The notes: generated by a model from the sequence alone, not told the origin. DNA of 64,000 nt from Leptospira sp. WS39.C2 (GCF_040833965.1 NZ_CP162142.1:2567001-2631000), one strand, 5' to 3'. Positions 54,820 through 63,885 are shown, counted from the first letter of the stretch. A program made the numbers and translations.

Positions 54820-55979
54820 TAGATTCGAACCAAATGTAAAAAAGCAGATTCCAATAAATTGGCATCCATTGAATGAATTTCTTTGGGTCGACCGATTCCA
54901 CTTAGCATGAGTAAGGTTAGTTTTCCCCCCAAGTGTTCTCTGAATTCCTCTAATGCAATTTGTAAATGGTCTTTACCATTTTCACGTAAAATAGAATGGT
55001 CAAATTGAAACCCAAGTGATTTGAGTAAATTCAGAATTCTAGAACATTCTCCTTCATTTAAATCACCACATAAAAAAGAATAGAGTGTATCCAAGGCAAG
55101 ACCCACAGCCACAGCCTCACCATGTCGAATTGTAAACCCAGATAAAAACTCTAATTTATGAGCAAACCAATGCCCAAAATCTAGTGGCCTTGAAGAACCA
55201 AACTCAAACGGATCACCACTTTTGATATGTTCAATATGAAGTTTAGCACATGTGAAAACCAAATACTCCATTGCTTCTAAATCACGTTTCACTAAAGCAG
55301 GCGAATTGGTTTCTAACCATTCAAAAAAAATTGGATCTTTGATAAGAGAAACTTTTACAGCTTCAGCCATTCCAGAACGCCAATCCCTATCATCAAGAGA
55401 AGTAAGAAACGATGAGTCATTAAAAACAGCAACTGGTGGTGCAAACGTACCAAGGAAGTTTTTTTTTCCCAAATAATTGATACTATTTTTAACACCTACT
55501 CCTGAATCATTTTGGGAAAGGACAGTTGTCGGTATTCTTATCAAACGTATGCCACGGTGAGATACAGCTGCCGCATAACCAACCATATCCAAAATTGCCC
55601 CACCGCCAATTACCATGATATATGAATGCCTATCAATCCCAAATTGATTGATAGAAGATACAACTGACTCCCAGTGTTCGTTTTGGTTCTTAGAAGACTC
55701 ACCACCAGGAATGACAATCAAATCATTGATTAATTGAACCGATTTTATGTTCAAATCAAAATATCTACGAATTGATTCTAATAATTGGATTTGATGAGAA
55801 ACAATACTCTCATCAATAAAAACGAGTATTTTTTTCTTTGAACCATCTAAAGGTTGGGATTCAAAAAACTCGCAAAGAGTTTTATTTTCTAGAGAAAACA
55901 AGTTCTTTGTAAAAAATACCTCATATTGGTAAAAAACCTGAAACTCTGAGCGAATGATTTGATGAGACTGCTCTTTCAT
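54819..55979 (-). CDS. eboD: EboD, sugar-phosphate cyclase-like (3-dehydroquinate synthase superfamily)
   Basis: A 386-residue member of the DHQS/EEVS superfamily. NAD-binding GGGAILDM is at 125-132; PTTVLSQNDSGVGVKNSIN at 150-168 resembles valiolone synthase-type GVGVKN rather than the SSVGGKT of true AroB. Metal ligands E206 (GMAEAVK), H270 (FGHWFAH) and H286 (RHGEAVAVG) are present. It is thus probably active as a cyclase on a sugar phosphate. It is separated from eboC by 4 nt. Confidence 0.9.
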   Translation of the reverse strand: MKEQSHQIIRSEFQVFYQYEVFFTKNLFSLENKTLCEFFESQPLDGSKKKILVFIDESIVSHQIQLLESIRRYFDLNIKSVQLINDLIVIPGGESSKNQNEHWESVVSSINQFGIDRHSYIMVIGGGAILDMVGYAAAVSHRGIRLIRIPTTVLSQNDSGVGVKNSINYLGKKNFLGTFAPPVAVFNDSSFLTSLDDRDWRSGMAEAVKVSLIKDPIFFEWLETNSPALVKRDLEAMEYLVFTCAKLHIEHIKSGDPFEFGSSRPLDFGHWFAHKLEFLSGFTIRHGEAVAVGLALDTLYSFLCGDLNEGECSRILNLLKSLGFQFDHSILRENGKDHLQIALEEFREHLGGKLTLLMLSGIGRPKEIHSMDANLLESAFLHLVRI

Positions 55980-55983
55980 ACAA

Positions 55984-56847
55984 CTATGTGACCGCGAAAT
56001 ATTTTGCTATGATTAATGATATCGGTAATAGAATCAGAATGACTAATGCAACTGGGATCATACCGAAACTTGCCGCAAAACTTGCGTTCAATAAGATAAG
56101 AGTAATGACACCTATTTTCACAGCATTCCCAACCAACGGGGGAATTGGATTTTGAATGGCCTTCCAAAGTGGAGGGAAAAGTAAAAAAGAATGAAGGCAA
56201 AGAAACGGTAAGGTAAAAATAAAAAATTGATTATGTATGGAATAGATTGCCTGTGTTAATAATACAAAAAAATATAAAAATCCAGAAAACACAAACTTCC
56301 ATTTCCCACCACCAAAAACTTCGTTTTGGCTAATGATGGTAATTGCAGCAATATAAATGATGGGTAAAATAGAAATGGGTAATTGTAACAGTGGGATTTG
56401 TTTCAAAACGCTCATGCCCAAAACCAAATTCATACCACGACAAAATCCCATAACCAATGGACCTAAAACAAAATGGTGTTTTGCAATTATATCATAGAAG
56501 AGTATAAAAAAAACGATGATGAGAGAGATTACTAAACTTACCTCAGAGTAAAAGTAAGAGAAAATAACACCTATCGCAAGTAATGTTACTCCGAGGATTA
56601 AGGCTTGATTTGGTGTTACTTTTCCAGAAGGAATTGGTCTTTCTGGTCTTTCTTTTGCATCAAGAACTCGATCAAAAAAATCATTTAGAACAACACCGCC
56701 GCCGTACAAACATACACTTGCGAATACCAAGAATACTGCTTCTTTATCCCAAACAAAAGAAACAATCGCCATTCCCGCAAGACTATCTGCAATTGCCGTA
56801 ACAAGATTTGCAGGTCGGAGTAAAACAATAAAACTTTTTATATTCAT
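55984..56847 (-). CDS. eboC: EboC, UbiA-like prenyltransferase
   Basis: A 287-residue inner-membrane UbiA-fold protein with about eight spans. The first Asp-rich motif NDFFDRVLD is at 55-63 and the second is YDIIAKHH near 117, followed by GPLVMGFCRGMNLVLG. It should transfer an isoprenoid chain to an aromatic or cyclic acceptor, possibly the EboD product. The ATG at 56847 abuts the eboB stop. Confidence 0.9.
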   Translation of the reverse strand: MNIKSFIVLLRPANLVTAIADSLAGMAIVSFVWDKEAVFLVFASVCLYGGGVVLNDFFDRVLDAKERPERPIPSGKVTPNQALILGVTLLAIGVIFSYFYSEVSLVISLIIVFFILFYDIIAKHHFVLGPLVMGFCRGMNLVLGMSVLKQIPLLQLPISILPIIYIAAITIISQNEVFGGGKWKFVFSGFLYFFVLLTQAIYSIHNQFFIFTLPFLCLHSFLLFPPLWKAIQNPIPPLVGNAVKIGVITLILLNASFAASFGMIPVALVILILLPISLIIAKYFAVT

Positions 56848-57876
56848 TTAATCAATGAAGAGGGAATTTTGATCCCGTTTTGGTTGTTGTCCACCACGTA
56901 GAACGGAATTTCCATGAAATTTATTAGAAGGATCAGACATGATTCCATTTTCAAAATCACTTACATCCAATTGTCCACTTTTTGCAAATGCCTCGATCGC
57001 ATTTTCATAAGTAACTTTTCGAATCGTATCGGGAGAAATCCCACGTGAAACCATAAGTGCTGCTGTTTTTGGAATTGCAAGTGGATCAGATATACCCCAA
57101 TCAGCACTTGAATTGATCATTATTTTTTCAGCACCGTATTCTTCCACAATCGATACCATTCTTTTATTTCCCATTTTTGTGAATGGGTAAATGGTAAACG
57201 CTGCATAAAAACCTTGGTCTAACACCGACTTAACGGTTTCTTCATTATTATGATCAACGATTACCCAGGAAGGATCGAGTCCATGTTCCAAAGCAATTGA
57301 CATACTTCTTTCTGTTCCACGTTTTTTATCTCGATGAGGTGTATGGATTTGAACAGGTAATTTTGCACCTTTCGCAAGTTCTAATTGTAATCGATAGTAT
57401 TTTTCTTCCAATTCTGTTTGGTCGTCAAACCCAATCTCACCGATCCCGACAACACCTTCTTTATAAATGTATAATGGAAGAATTTCCATAACTTCATCAG
57501 CCAAACGTTCGTTATTTGCTTCTCGTGAATTTAATCCAATGGTACAATAATGTTTGATTCCGAATTGTGAAGATCGAAACCTTTCCCAACCAACAAGGCT
57601 ACTGTAATAATCTTTAAAAGTTGCAAGTCCTGTTCGGGGTTGCCCAACCCAAAATGCGGGTTCAATGACAGCGACTATACCGGCTTGTGCCATATTTTGA
57701 TAATCATCAGTTGTTCTGGAAACCATGTGAATATGAGGATCAAAAAACTTGAAACCTTGGATTTTTGTTTTGTATTCATCCCATTGTAAATCTACATGTG
57801 TTGGGATTTCTTTAGATTCCGATTGGTTTTCAAAATGAGAAGGATTGTTTGATTGGTCTATTTTTTTTTCACACAT
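56848..57876 (-). CDS. eboB: EboB, TatD-like metal-dependent hydrolase
   Basis: A 342-residue amidohydrolase-fold protein. The H-x-H metal motif is DPHIHM (H48, H50); a later Glu in IGEIGFDD and His in VQIHTPHR and IVDHNN complete the site, and an Asp in NSSADWG lies near the end. This is the TatD-like member of the ebo cluster. It starts 8 nt after the eboA stop. The substrate is unknown. Confidence 0.9.
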   Translation of the reverse strand: MCEKKIDQSNNPSHFENQSESKEIPTHVDLQWDEYKTKIQGFKFFDPHIHMVSRTTDDYQNMAQAGIVAVIEPAFWVGQPRTGLATFKDYYSSLVGWERFRSSQFGIKHYCTIGLNSREANNERLADEVMEILPLYIYKEGVVGIGEIGFDDQTELEEKYYRLQLELAKGAKLPVQIHTPHRDKKRGTERSMSIALEHGLDPSWVIVDHNNEETVKSVLDQGFYAAFTIYPFTKMGNKRMVSIVEEYGAEKIMINSSADWGISDPLAIPKTAALMVSRGISPDTIRKVTYENAIEAFAKSGQLDVSDFENGIMSDPSNKFHGNSVLRGGQQPKRDQNSLFID

Positions 57877-57884
57877 ATTATATA

Positions 57885-58775
57885 CTAAATTATTGTCTTT
57901 AAATTAGACCAATTCCAGATTCCGTTTTCGCATTCTTCTTTGTAATTAGGATATTTTATAAGTAGTTGGATGGCAAATGGTAATTTTGATTCGATACATA
58001 AGAGTGTAGCTGCGATTTTATCTTCCTCTTTATGAGATAAAAAGAGTCGTTCTATGATTGGTAAATCTGTTTCTGAAACAAAAGGTGCTACCAATTGCCA
58101 TACATTTGGTGGAACATCTCTACCCGCAGCCCATCTTTCCTTCACAAAATCCAGGATACTATTCGATAAATTAGAATTCCTGCGTTGCAAAAGTCCATAA
58201 ATCAATTCAATTGGTTTTCCATTAAAAATTGTTTTTAATACCAATTGGTTCCAGGCTAACTCTGAAAAATACAAACTAGGATAAGGATTGTTAAGTGATA
58301 TCGCATCAAAAACAAATCCCATATTGGACCTAACAGCATCAGTAGCTTTCGGTAACCAAATCTCAGGGTAAGGGAACAAAGGTAAGGCTGAAAACAAAGC
58401 AACTAACTCATTCAGCTCGGCTGTGTCAAAGAGTGTTTCTATCCGTTGTAAAAATTCATCCTTAGGGAGATTGGATAAATGATCCAGAAACCAAACACGA
58501 CTTAGACGAACCAAATTCCATTGGTCCACTTGGAAACCAGGCACTTCAGGGACCAAATTTTTAATTTCCTTCGGTTGGTGGACAATTGTTTTGGAAAGAA
58601 ATCGGGGTGCTTTGACAAAAGCTTCCATGACCAATTGGGGATTGTTTTTTGTTATTGAATCCAACCATAACAATTCTCTTTCATTTGAAAATTGTCCTAG
58701 CAAAGGATACAGATAGTGGGAAAAGGATGCTGGCATAAAGACAACTAAGGAAATGATTTTCTGAACAAAGTCCAA
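57885..58775 (-). CDS. eboA: EboA family protein
   Basis: The first gene of the operon. The 296-residue helical protein has the EboA signature in its C-terminal half: FVFDAISLNNPYP, FSELAWNQLVLKTIF, and GRDVPPNVWQLV. The start is TTG 58775; no ATG with a ribosome site lies nearby, so the start is uncertain. The protein has no catalytic motif and its function in the cluster is unknown. It is divergent from the porin at 58995. Confidence 0.87.
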   Translation of the reverse strand: MDFVQKIISLVVFMPASFSHYLYPLLGQFSNERELLWLDSITKNNPQLVMEAFVKAPRFLSKTIVHQPKEIKNLVPEVPGFQVDQWNLVRLSRVWFLDHLSNLPKDEFLQRIETLFDTAELNELVALFSALPLFPYPEIWLPKATDAVRSNMGFVFDAISLNNPYPSLYFSELAWNQLVLKTIFNGKPIELIYGLLQRRNSNLSNSILDFVKERWAAGRDVPPNVWQLVAPFVSETDLPIIERLFLSHKEEDKIAATLLCIESKLPFAIQLLIKYPNYKEECENGIWNWSNLKTII

Positions 58776-58994
58776 GTAAACTAAATATTGGTAGTTTTAC
58801 GTATCCTCTTTTCAGTTTCTACCGAACCAAGAAAAAAGTATGTCTCTTACAAAATATAAAAAAATACTATCCAATTTCTTCAATAAAATGTACAAAAACC
58901 ATCTCTTAAACTAGGTGTCCTACGCATTTGGAAATTTATGGGTAGGAAACGGACTAGGACTTAAGTTCACTGGCAAAAATCAAGGGAGTACCAA
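58776..58994. promoter_or_regulatory. Divergent control region between the ebo operon and the porin gene
   Basis: A 219-bp AT-rich gap that must hold both promoters. No strong dyad was found. A GGGAGT ribosome site precedes the porin ATG. Assigning individual -35/-10 boxes by eye was not reliable. Confidence 0.45.
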
Positions 58995-60833
58995 ATGTAC
59001 AAACGACTGCACAAACCAATTCTCGCCCTCCTCATCAGCTTCACTCTCTTTGCTGGTATTGGAGAACTTAAGGCTCAATTCATTGTGCCAGTGAAAAAAG
59101 AAGAACCACCTCCACCTCCTCCGCAAGTTACACCACCTGCCCCACCAGCAGTAGATCAGGCTAAGGATGTGCCACCACCAGAAGAGGCTAGTGAATTTGT
59201 CAGTCCCATGAAAGGGAATTTGGCTGGTGAATATTTCAAAAGTTTTCAAATCACAAACAAACAAAAAAAGGCGATCCAGGAAAACAAAAGTTTATGGTTT
59301 GCTGATCGGTTCCGAGTAGGATTTGGAATTCGTCCAAAAGCAGACTCACTATATAATACAGACTTTGATAGATCCACTGCAGACAACCGTAACACAGTGA
59401 GTAACCAAACTCAATTTTATCTTGTTGGTGATGTTTCACCTAACATTACTTTTAAGTTAACCTTTCAAGATGTTCGGTTATGGGGTGGTGAAATCATTTC
59501 AGGAAGTTCAGACCAACGATTTGGAGTGATTCCAAATGGAGGGACTACAATTGATACCACTAGGCAAAGGGAAGTCCCTTTGAATAATTATGCAGGGTTT
59601 AGAGAAGCATTTTTAGATTTAAAAACAACCAACCAAATGTTTCGAGTTAGGACTGGTCGTCAGATTTTAGACTTTGGAGATGGAAGGATCGTCGGGGCAA
59701 GAAACGATAGTTTGAATGGTAACTCATTTGATGCAGTTCGAGCCACTCTAACAATACAAAAACAAAGTTTTGATGTATTTGGCGCCGTAGTTAGCTCTGA
59801 AAACAATGCGAATAGTTTGGTTTCCAATAACTCGACAAGGTTAGGTGGACCAGGAAATGCTTCCTATTATGGAGCTCACTATGGAATCAAACCTTGGGAA
59901 TGGTTGGGAATTGAATTATATAACTTTACATTATACAAACAGAAGTTAAAGGCTACGAATACGACTCCTTATGGATCAGACATTTATTACAGAGATCCAG
60001 ACCAATTGAATACAACTGGTTTTCGATTAACCAACAGAACGAAGGGCAATGCTTTACCGAAGGAAACAGGAATTGATTGGATGGTGGAAGCAGCTTGGCA
60101 AACTGGATTTACTGGGGAACGAGTATCACCGGATTGGATCAACCAAAATGGAGCCTTAAAAACCAATAAAATCACTGGAGAACCACCTCCACATTCTGAT
60201 CCCGTGCGTTACAAAGCAAATATTGTCGCCGCTCAATTAGGATATACTCCTGTAAAAGAATTCAGGATCGGGATTCAATATGTGCAAGCCTCAGGTGATC
60301 CGAATAGAAATGACAGTAGTGCTGCAACATACAATCCAATGTTTGCCACAAGACGGATGGCGGGAGGAGCGATTCCTTTTGCTGGGAACGGAAATTCCGG
60401 TTTGGTATTCTGGCAAAACATAAAGGATTATTCCGTTCATATTAAATTTGAATCTGCAAAATGGGGTACCTTTGTTATCAACCCACACTGGTATTATAAA
60501 GTTAAGTTACAAGATGGTTATTATGATAATAATAATTATGTAGCAGGTAGTAAGGCTACAGGTGAAACAGCTTCGACAGAAGATTTTTTCAATACAGAAG
60601 CATACAATCCAAACCGACAAAAACTAGGGAAACATGTGGCAACAGAAGTGAATTTGATTTATATCATCACTCCTTTTGAAAATGTTTCATTTTGGTTTGG
60701 TGCAAGTTCCTTGTATGCTGGTGACGCAATTCGAAACCAAAAAAACAATCCGTATGAAACCGATCCTTACCGACGATACGATTTCAAACCTAATTCAAGT
60801 TTTTTCACTTTCCAAACTGTGTTTGCTATTTAA
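58995..60833 (+). CDS. Alginate-export family outer-membrane porin
   Basis: A 612-residue outer-membrane beta-barrel. It has a signal peptide (about 1-27, ending KAQ), a Pro-rich linker (about 37-65) and a barrel with alternating strands, many aromatic residues and a C-terminal phenylalanine-rich end (FFTFQTVFAI). FRVRTGRQILDFGDGRIVG resembles the alginate-export (AlgE/Alginate_exp) family. It might move an anionic sugar, or a small product. Divergent orientation to eboA suggests, but does not prove, a link with the ebo product. Confidence 0.82.
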   Translation: MYKRLHKPILALLISFTLFAGIGELKAQFIVPVKKEEPPPPPPQVTPPAPPAVDQAKDVPPPEEASEFVSPMKGNLAGEYFKSFQITNKQKKAIQENKSLWFADRFRVGFGIRPKADSLYNTDFDRSTADNRNTVSNQTQFYLVGDVSPNITFKLTFQDVRLWGGEIISGSSDQRFGVIPNGGTTIDTTRQREVPLNNYAGFREAFLDLKTTNQMFRVRTGRQILDFGDGRIVGARNDSLNGNSFDAVRATLTIQKQSFDVFGAVVSSENNANSLVSNNSTRLGGPGNASYYGAHYGIKPWEWLGIELYNFTLYKQKLKATNTTPYGSDIYYRDPDQLNTTGFRLTNRTKGNALPKETGIDWMVEAAWQTGFTGERVSPDWINQNGALKTNKITGEPPPHSDPVRYKANIVAAQLGYTPVKEFRIGIQYVQASGDPNRNDSSAATYNPMFATRRMAGGAIPFAGNGNSGLVFWQNIKDYSVHIKFESAKWGTFVINPHWYYKVKLQDGYYDNNNYVAGSKATGETASTEDFFNTEAYNPNRQKLGKHVATEVNLIYIITPFENVSFWFGASSLYAGDAIRNQKNNPYETDPYRRYDFKPNSSFFTFQTVFAI

Positions 60834-60837
60834 GTAG

Positions 60838-61503
60838 TTAATACTTCTTTGGATTCGGATTTAGTCCATTTAGGATTAAATCCAATCCAAAATCAAAATT
60901 TTGTTTTCCATTGTATCGGCCTGAAGATACTTCCTTTGTTAGGTTGTAAAAATAGGGTAATCCTTCACTAGGAATCATTGGCAAATATTCAGTTGCCTTT
61001 TTTGAATAGTCCTCAGCGGCAAAAGGGAAATTTAATTCCTGTAATGTAAATCCATAAATATGGCTATCAATAACATTCAAAATTTGATCAGCCTGTTTAT
61101 AAGTAAAACCAGATTCAACCAAACAACCTAAGGTATCATTAAAATACCGCAACATATACTCACCAATATTCACTCTTGCTACAAGTAACATGGTTAACCA
61201 CGGATGTAAAGTTAGGACTTCCCTGACAGACTTGGCCCTCTTTTTCATTTCTTTTTTCCAATCACCACCTAACTTTGGCAGATAAAATAGTTTTACCAAA
61301 TTTTCCACCATTCCATCTAGAACTTCATCTTTATTTTTGATATGATTATACAATGACATGGCTTCCACACCAAGTGTATTTGCCAAATTCCGCATGGAAA
61401 GTGTATCAATGCCATTTTGATCAGCAAATGAAACTGCTGTTTGGATCAAAAGTTCTCTTGATAGTGGTTTCCTTGTTTTTTGAATTTTCTTTTTGACCGA
61501 CAA
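60838..61503 (-). CDS. TetR family transcriptional regulator
   Basis: A 221-residue repressor with helix-turn-helix (TLSMRNLANTLGVEAMSLYNH, about 35-55) followed by KNKDEVLDGMV and a TetR_C-like effector domain. The start is TTG 61503. It is divergent from an MDR oxidoreductase gene, whose promoter holds a perfect dyad (61615-61629), so it probably represses that gene. It ends 4 nt from the convergent porin gene. Confidence 0.86.
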   Translation of the reverse strand: MSVKKKIQKTRKPLSRELLIQTAVSFADQNGIDTLSMRNLANTLGVEAMSLYNHIKNKDEVLDGMVENLVKLFYLPKLGGDWKKEMKKRAKSVREVLTLHPWLTMLLVARVNIGEYMLRYFNDTLGCLVESGFTYKQADQILNVIDSHIYGFTLQELNFPFAAEDYSKKATEYLPMIPSEGLPYFYNLTKEVSSGRYNGKQNFDFGLDLILNGLNPNPKKY

Positions 61504-61607
61504 ACTTTTTAGTTTCCTATTCTACTTTCGTATATAATTCACAAATACTATCACAAAATCCACTACTTAACGATTTGTTTTTTCAAACGGTTTAGAAATA
61601 TATTTCA

Positions 61608-61635
61608 TTGACATACTTACACTGTAAGTTATTTT
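61608..61635 (+). promoter_or_regulatory. Promoter with embedded dyad for the MDR oxidoreductase
   Basis: TTGACA (61608-61613) is a perfect -35; TATTTT (61630-61635) is a plausible -10 at 16 bases. Between them ACTTAC-ACT-GTAAGT (61615-61629) is a perfect dyad, the typical place for a TetR-type operator. An apparent TTG start at 61608 is the -35 itself, which excludes it as a start codon. Confidence 0.7.
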
Positions 61636-61655
61636 CGGAACCAGGAGAGTATCCT

Positions 61656-62618
61656 TTGAAAGTAATCACCTGTCGTAAATATGGACCACCTGAAGTTTTA
61701 AAATTGGAAAATTGGGATATTCCAAATCCAAAAGACAATCAAATTCGAGTCAAAATTATAAATACCTCTGTCAATTCAGGTGATTGGAGGCTAAGAAAAG
61801 CTGATCCAAAACTAGTTCGATTGATTTTTGGATTTTTCAAACCTCGAACTGTGATTCTTGGGATTAGTTATGCAGGAGTTGTAGACTCAATTGGGAAAAA
61901 TGTTACTCAATTTCAAGTGGGAGATAAAGTCCTTGGATCCACTGGAATGAATATGGGTGCTTATGCCGAATACGTTTGTGTTTCAGAAACTTCGCTTGTG
62001 ACAAAACTACCAAATACAATGTCATTTGCAGAAGGAGCAACAATCAGTTTTGGAGGACTCACTGCAATTGATTTCATTGAAAAATGTAAAATTCAAAATA
62101 ACCAAACAATAGTGATTTACGGCGCGTCAGGATCGGTCGGTTCCGCTGCAATTCAATTGGCAAAACATTTTGGTGCAAAAGTAACAGCAGTGTGTAGCCA
62201 AGGTAACTTTGAACTAGTGAAGTCACTCGGTGCAGATGAGGCCATCAATTACGAAACTTTTTTATCTCAAAAGAATACTTTGAAGTATGATATTGTATTT
62301 GAATGTGTTGGCAAAACTGAAATTAACACAGATTTGTTATTTTTAAAAAAAGGTGGAAATTTAGTGTTAGTTGGTGCTTCCTTTGCTCAAATGTGGGAAT
62401 CAATCTGGATTTCATTATTCAAACGTATCAAAATTCATATTGGCCCAATCAAAGAAACCTTAGACAATCTCAATTTTTTACTCACACTGGTTAATCTTGG
62501 AAAATACAAGGTGAACATTGATCGAACTTATCCCTTAGAAGAAATGGTAGAAGCTCATCGTTATGTAGAAGCTGGTCATAAAAAAGGAAATGTTGCTATC
62601 GAGGTAGCGAAGCTATAA
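61656..62618 (+). CDS. NAD(P)-dependent zinc-free MDR oxidoreductase (quinone reductase-like)
   Basis: A 320-residue medium-chain reductase. The NADPH-binding motif GASGSVGSAAIQLAK is at about 155-169, and no catalytic zinc Cys/His set is seen, so it is of the quinone/enoyl reductase branch. TTG 61656 is preceded by AGGAGAG at about seven bases and is chosen over the upstream frame. It is probably induced when the divergent TetR binds its ligand. A terminator-like repeat follows. Confidence 0.88.
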   Translation: MKVITCRKYGPPEVLKLENWDIPNPKDNQIRVKIINTSVNSGDWRLRKADPKLVRLIFGFFKPRTVILGISYAGVVDSIGKNVTQFQVGDKVLGSTGMNMGAYAEYVCVSETSLVTKLPNTMSFAEGATISFGGLTAIDFIEKCKIQNNQTIVIYGASGSVGSAAIQLAKHFGAKVTAVCSQGNFELVKSLGADEAINYETFLSQKNTLKYDIVFECVGKTEINTDLLFLKKGGNLVLVGASFAQMWESIWISLFKRIKIHIGPIKETLDNLNFLLTLVNLGKYKVNIDRTYPLEEMVEAHRYVEAGHKKGNVAIEVAKL

Positions 62619-62630
62619 AAAGAGATTAAA

Positions 62631-62660
62631 AAACCCACCTAATTTTAATTAGGTAGGTTT
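62631..62660. terminator. Bidirectional terminator-like inverted repeat
   Basis: AAACC-C-ACCTAATT, TT, AATTAGGT-A-GGTTT pairs over 13 of 14 bases with one C-A mismatch. It lies between the stop of the MDR gene (62618) and the stop of the convergent Cys-rich gene (62670). A short AAAAA run precedes and TTT follows. Confidence 0.7.
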
Positions 62661-62669
62661 CTGAAAACA

Positions 62670-62957
62670 TTAATTGAATTTAAGAGTTGGTTGGTTGTTT
62701 TGTTTCTTTGTTCCCAAGATCGTTAAATCTTCATATCCCCTTTCAGCTTTACAAACTTTCACATTGGCTGCTGTTGAACAAGAGGAAGTTCCAGAAATTT
62801 TACAACCTTTGTCTTCGCATGCTCTTCTATCTTTTCCTCGGCATTGTTGGCAACCGTTTGTGCTTCCACTACCACACAAAAAACAATCTTCTGCAAACAC
62901 GGCGGTTGATGAAAAGAATACAACCAACGCAAAACTAAACGTGACCAATGTTCTCAT
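62670..62957 (-). CDS. Secreted cysteine-rich protein, 95 aa
   Basis: AGGAGAATAT precedes the ATG at 62957. A signal peptide (1-22, AVFA) is followed by a mature part of about 73 residues with eight cysteines, at 25, 28, 36, 39, 47, 52, 60 and 69. The even number and close pairs (CFLC, CQQC) suggest disulfides, or metal binding, in the periplasm or outside. I do not recognise the family. It is transcribed alone. Confidence 0.75.
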   Translation of the reverse strand: MRTLVTFSFALVVFFSSTAVFAEDCFLCGSGSTNGCQQCRGKDRRACEDKGCKISGTSSCSTAANVKVCKAERGYEDLTILGTKKQNNQPTLKFN

Positions 62958-63039
62958 ATATTCTCCTACTTAACAACCAAGGTATGGTCGATAAGAAGCA
63001 AAATCATACTTATGGTAAATTTTTTGACAAACATATTTT

Positions 63040-63885
63040 TCATCGTGGTGTTGTGGGAATCACGTAAAAAAGTATCGCAAAAAAATGACAAATACTTCCT
63101 GAAAGTACAAACAGATGCCAAATGGCATGGTTCATCGGCAAACGGTCCCAAAGATAAAAAATAACTCCAAAAGTATAACTCAAACCTCCAGCAACTAACC
63201 AAGTCATCCCACCCACACCGATGGCTGTTCGGATGTCTTTCATCACAAAAATCGCAAGCCATCCCATGAAGATGTAAACAGCAACTCGAACTCCGCTATA
63301 CTTTCCTGGAAAAACTAATAATAATACTACACCTATCAATGCTAAAATCCAAATGATGCCAAACAATAACCATCCATATTCTGAATTTTCTCGCAAACTA
63401 ACAAGCGTAAATGGAGTGTATGTACCTGCAATTAAGAGGTATATGGATGCATGATCAATCACTTTGAAGATACGTTTTGTTGCCGTGTGGTAAATCCCAT
63501 GGTACAAAGTGGAAGCCAAATAAAGAATTATAAGTGTAGCGCCATAAATGGCTGAACTGACTATATGCCAGACATCACCATACAAAACCGCCATTGTAAG
63601 TAAAACAGATAATCCAGCGATACTTAATCCACCTCCAATTCCATGAGTCACGGCATTCGCGATTTCATGACCAATGGAATACTCATGAACTGTATCAATC
63701 AGATCTTTAATCGGTGATAAAGTTTCATTGGTTTTATTAGTATTTATTGGTAATGGTAATTTTTTAGAATTTTGATTTTTCGAAGTTACTTTTGAAGGAG
63801 AAGTTGAAATTCGTTTGGAGTTTTTTTTGGCCGAAGGTTTCTTTTTTTTTGGAGAAGGTTTATCTTTTGCTGATTTGGCTTTCAT
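63040..63885 (-). CDS. Haemolysin III / YqfA family membrane protein with basic N-terminal tail
   Basis: The 281-residue protein has a seven-span core (about 72-281) with the PAQR/haemolysin III motifs EIANAVTHG, STLYHG, DHASIYLLIAGTYTP and a C-terminal WHLFVL. The N-terminal 60-65 residues are an unusual low-complexity tail rich in Lys, Ser and Pro (KPSPKKKKPSAKKNSK), absent from the usual ~210-residue family members. The first ATG at 63885 is used, but a later start would remove the tail. The core may affect membrane fluidity or act on ceramide-like lipids; haemolysis is not shown. Confidence 0.85.
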   Translation of the reverse strand: MKAKSAKDKPSPKKKKPSAKKNSKRISTSPSKVTSKNQNSKKLPLPINTNKTNETLSPIKDLIDTVHEYSIGHEIANAVTHGIGGGLSIAGLSVLLTMAVLYGDVWHIVSSAIYGATLIILYLASTLYHGIYHTATKRIFKVIDHASIYLLIAGTYTPFTLVSLRENSEYGWLLFGIIWILALIGVVLLLVFPGKYSGVRVAVYIFMGWLAIFVMKDIRTAIGVGGMTWLVAGGLSYTFGVIFYLWDRLPMNHAIWHLFVLSGSICHFFAILFYVIPTTPR

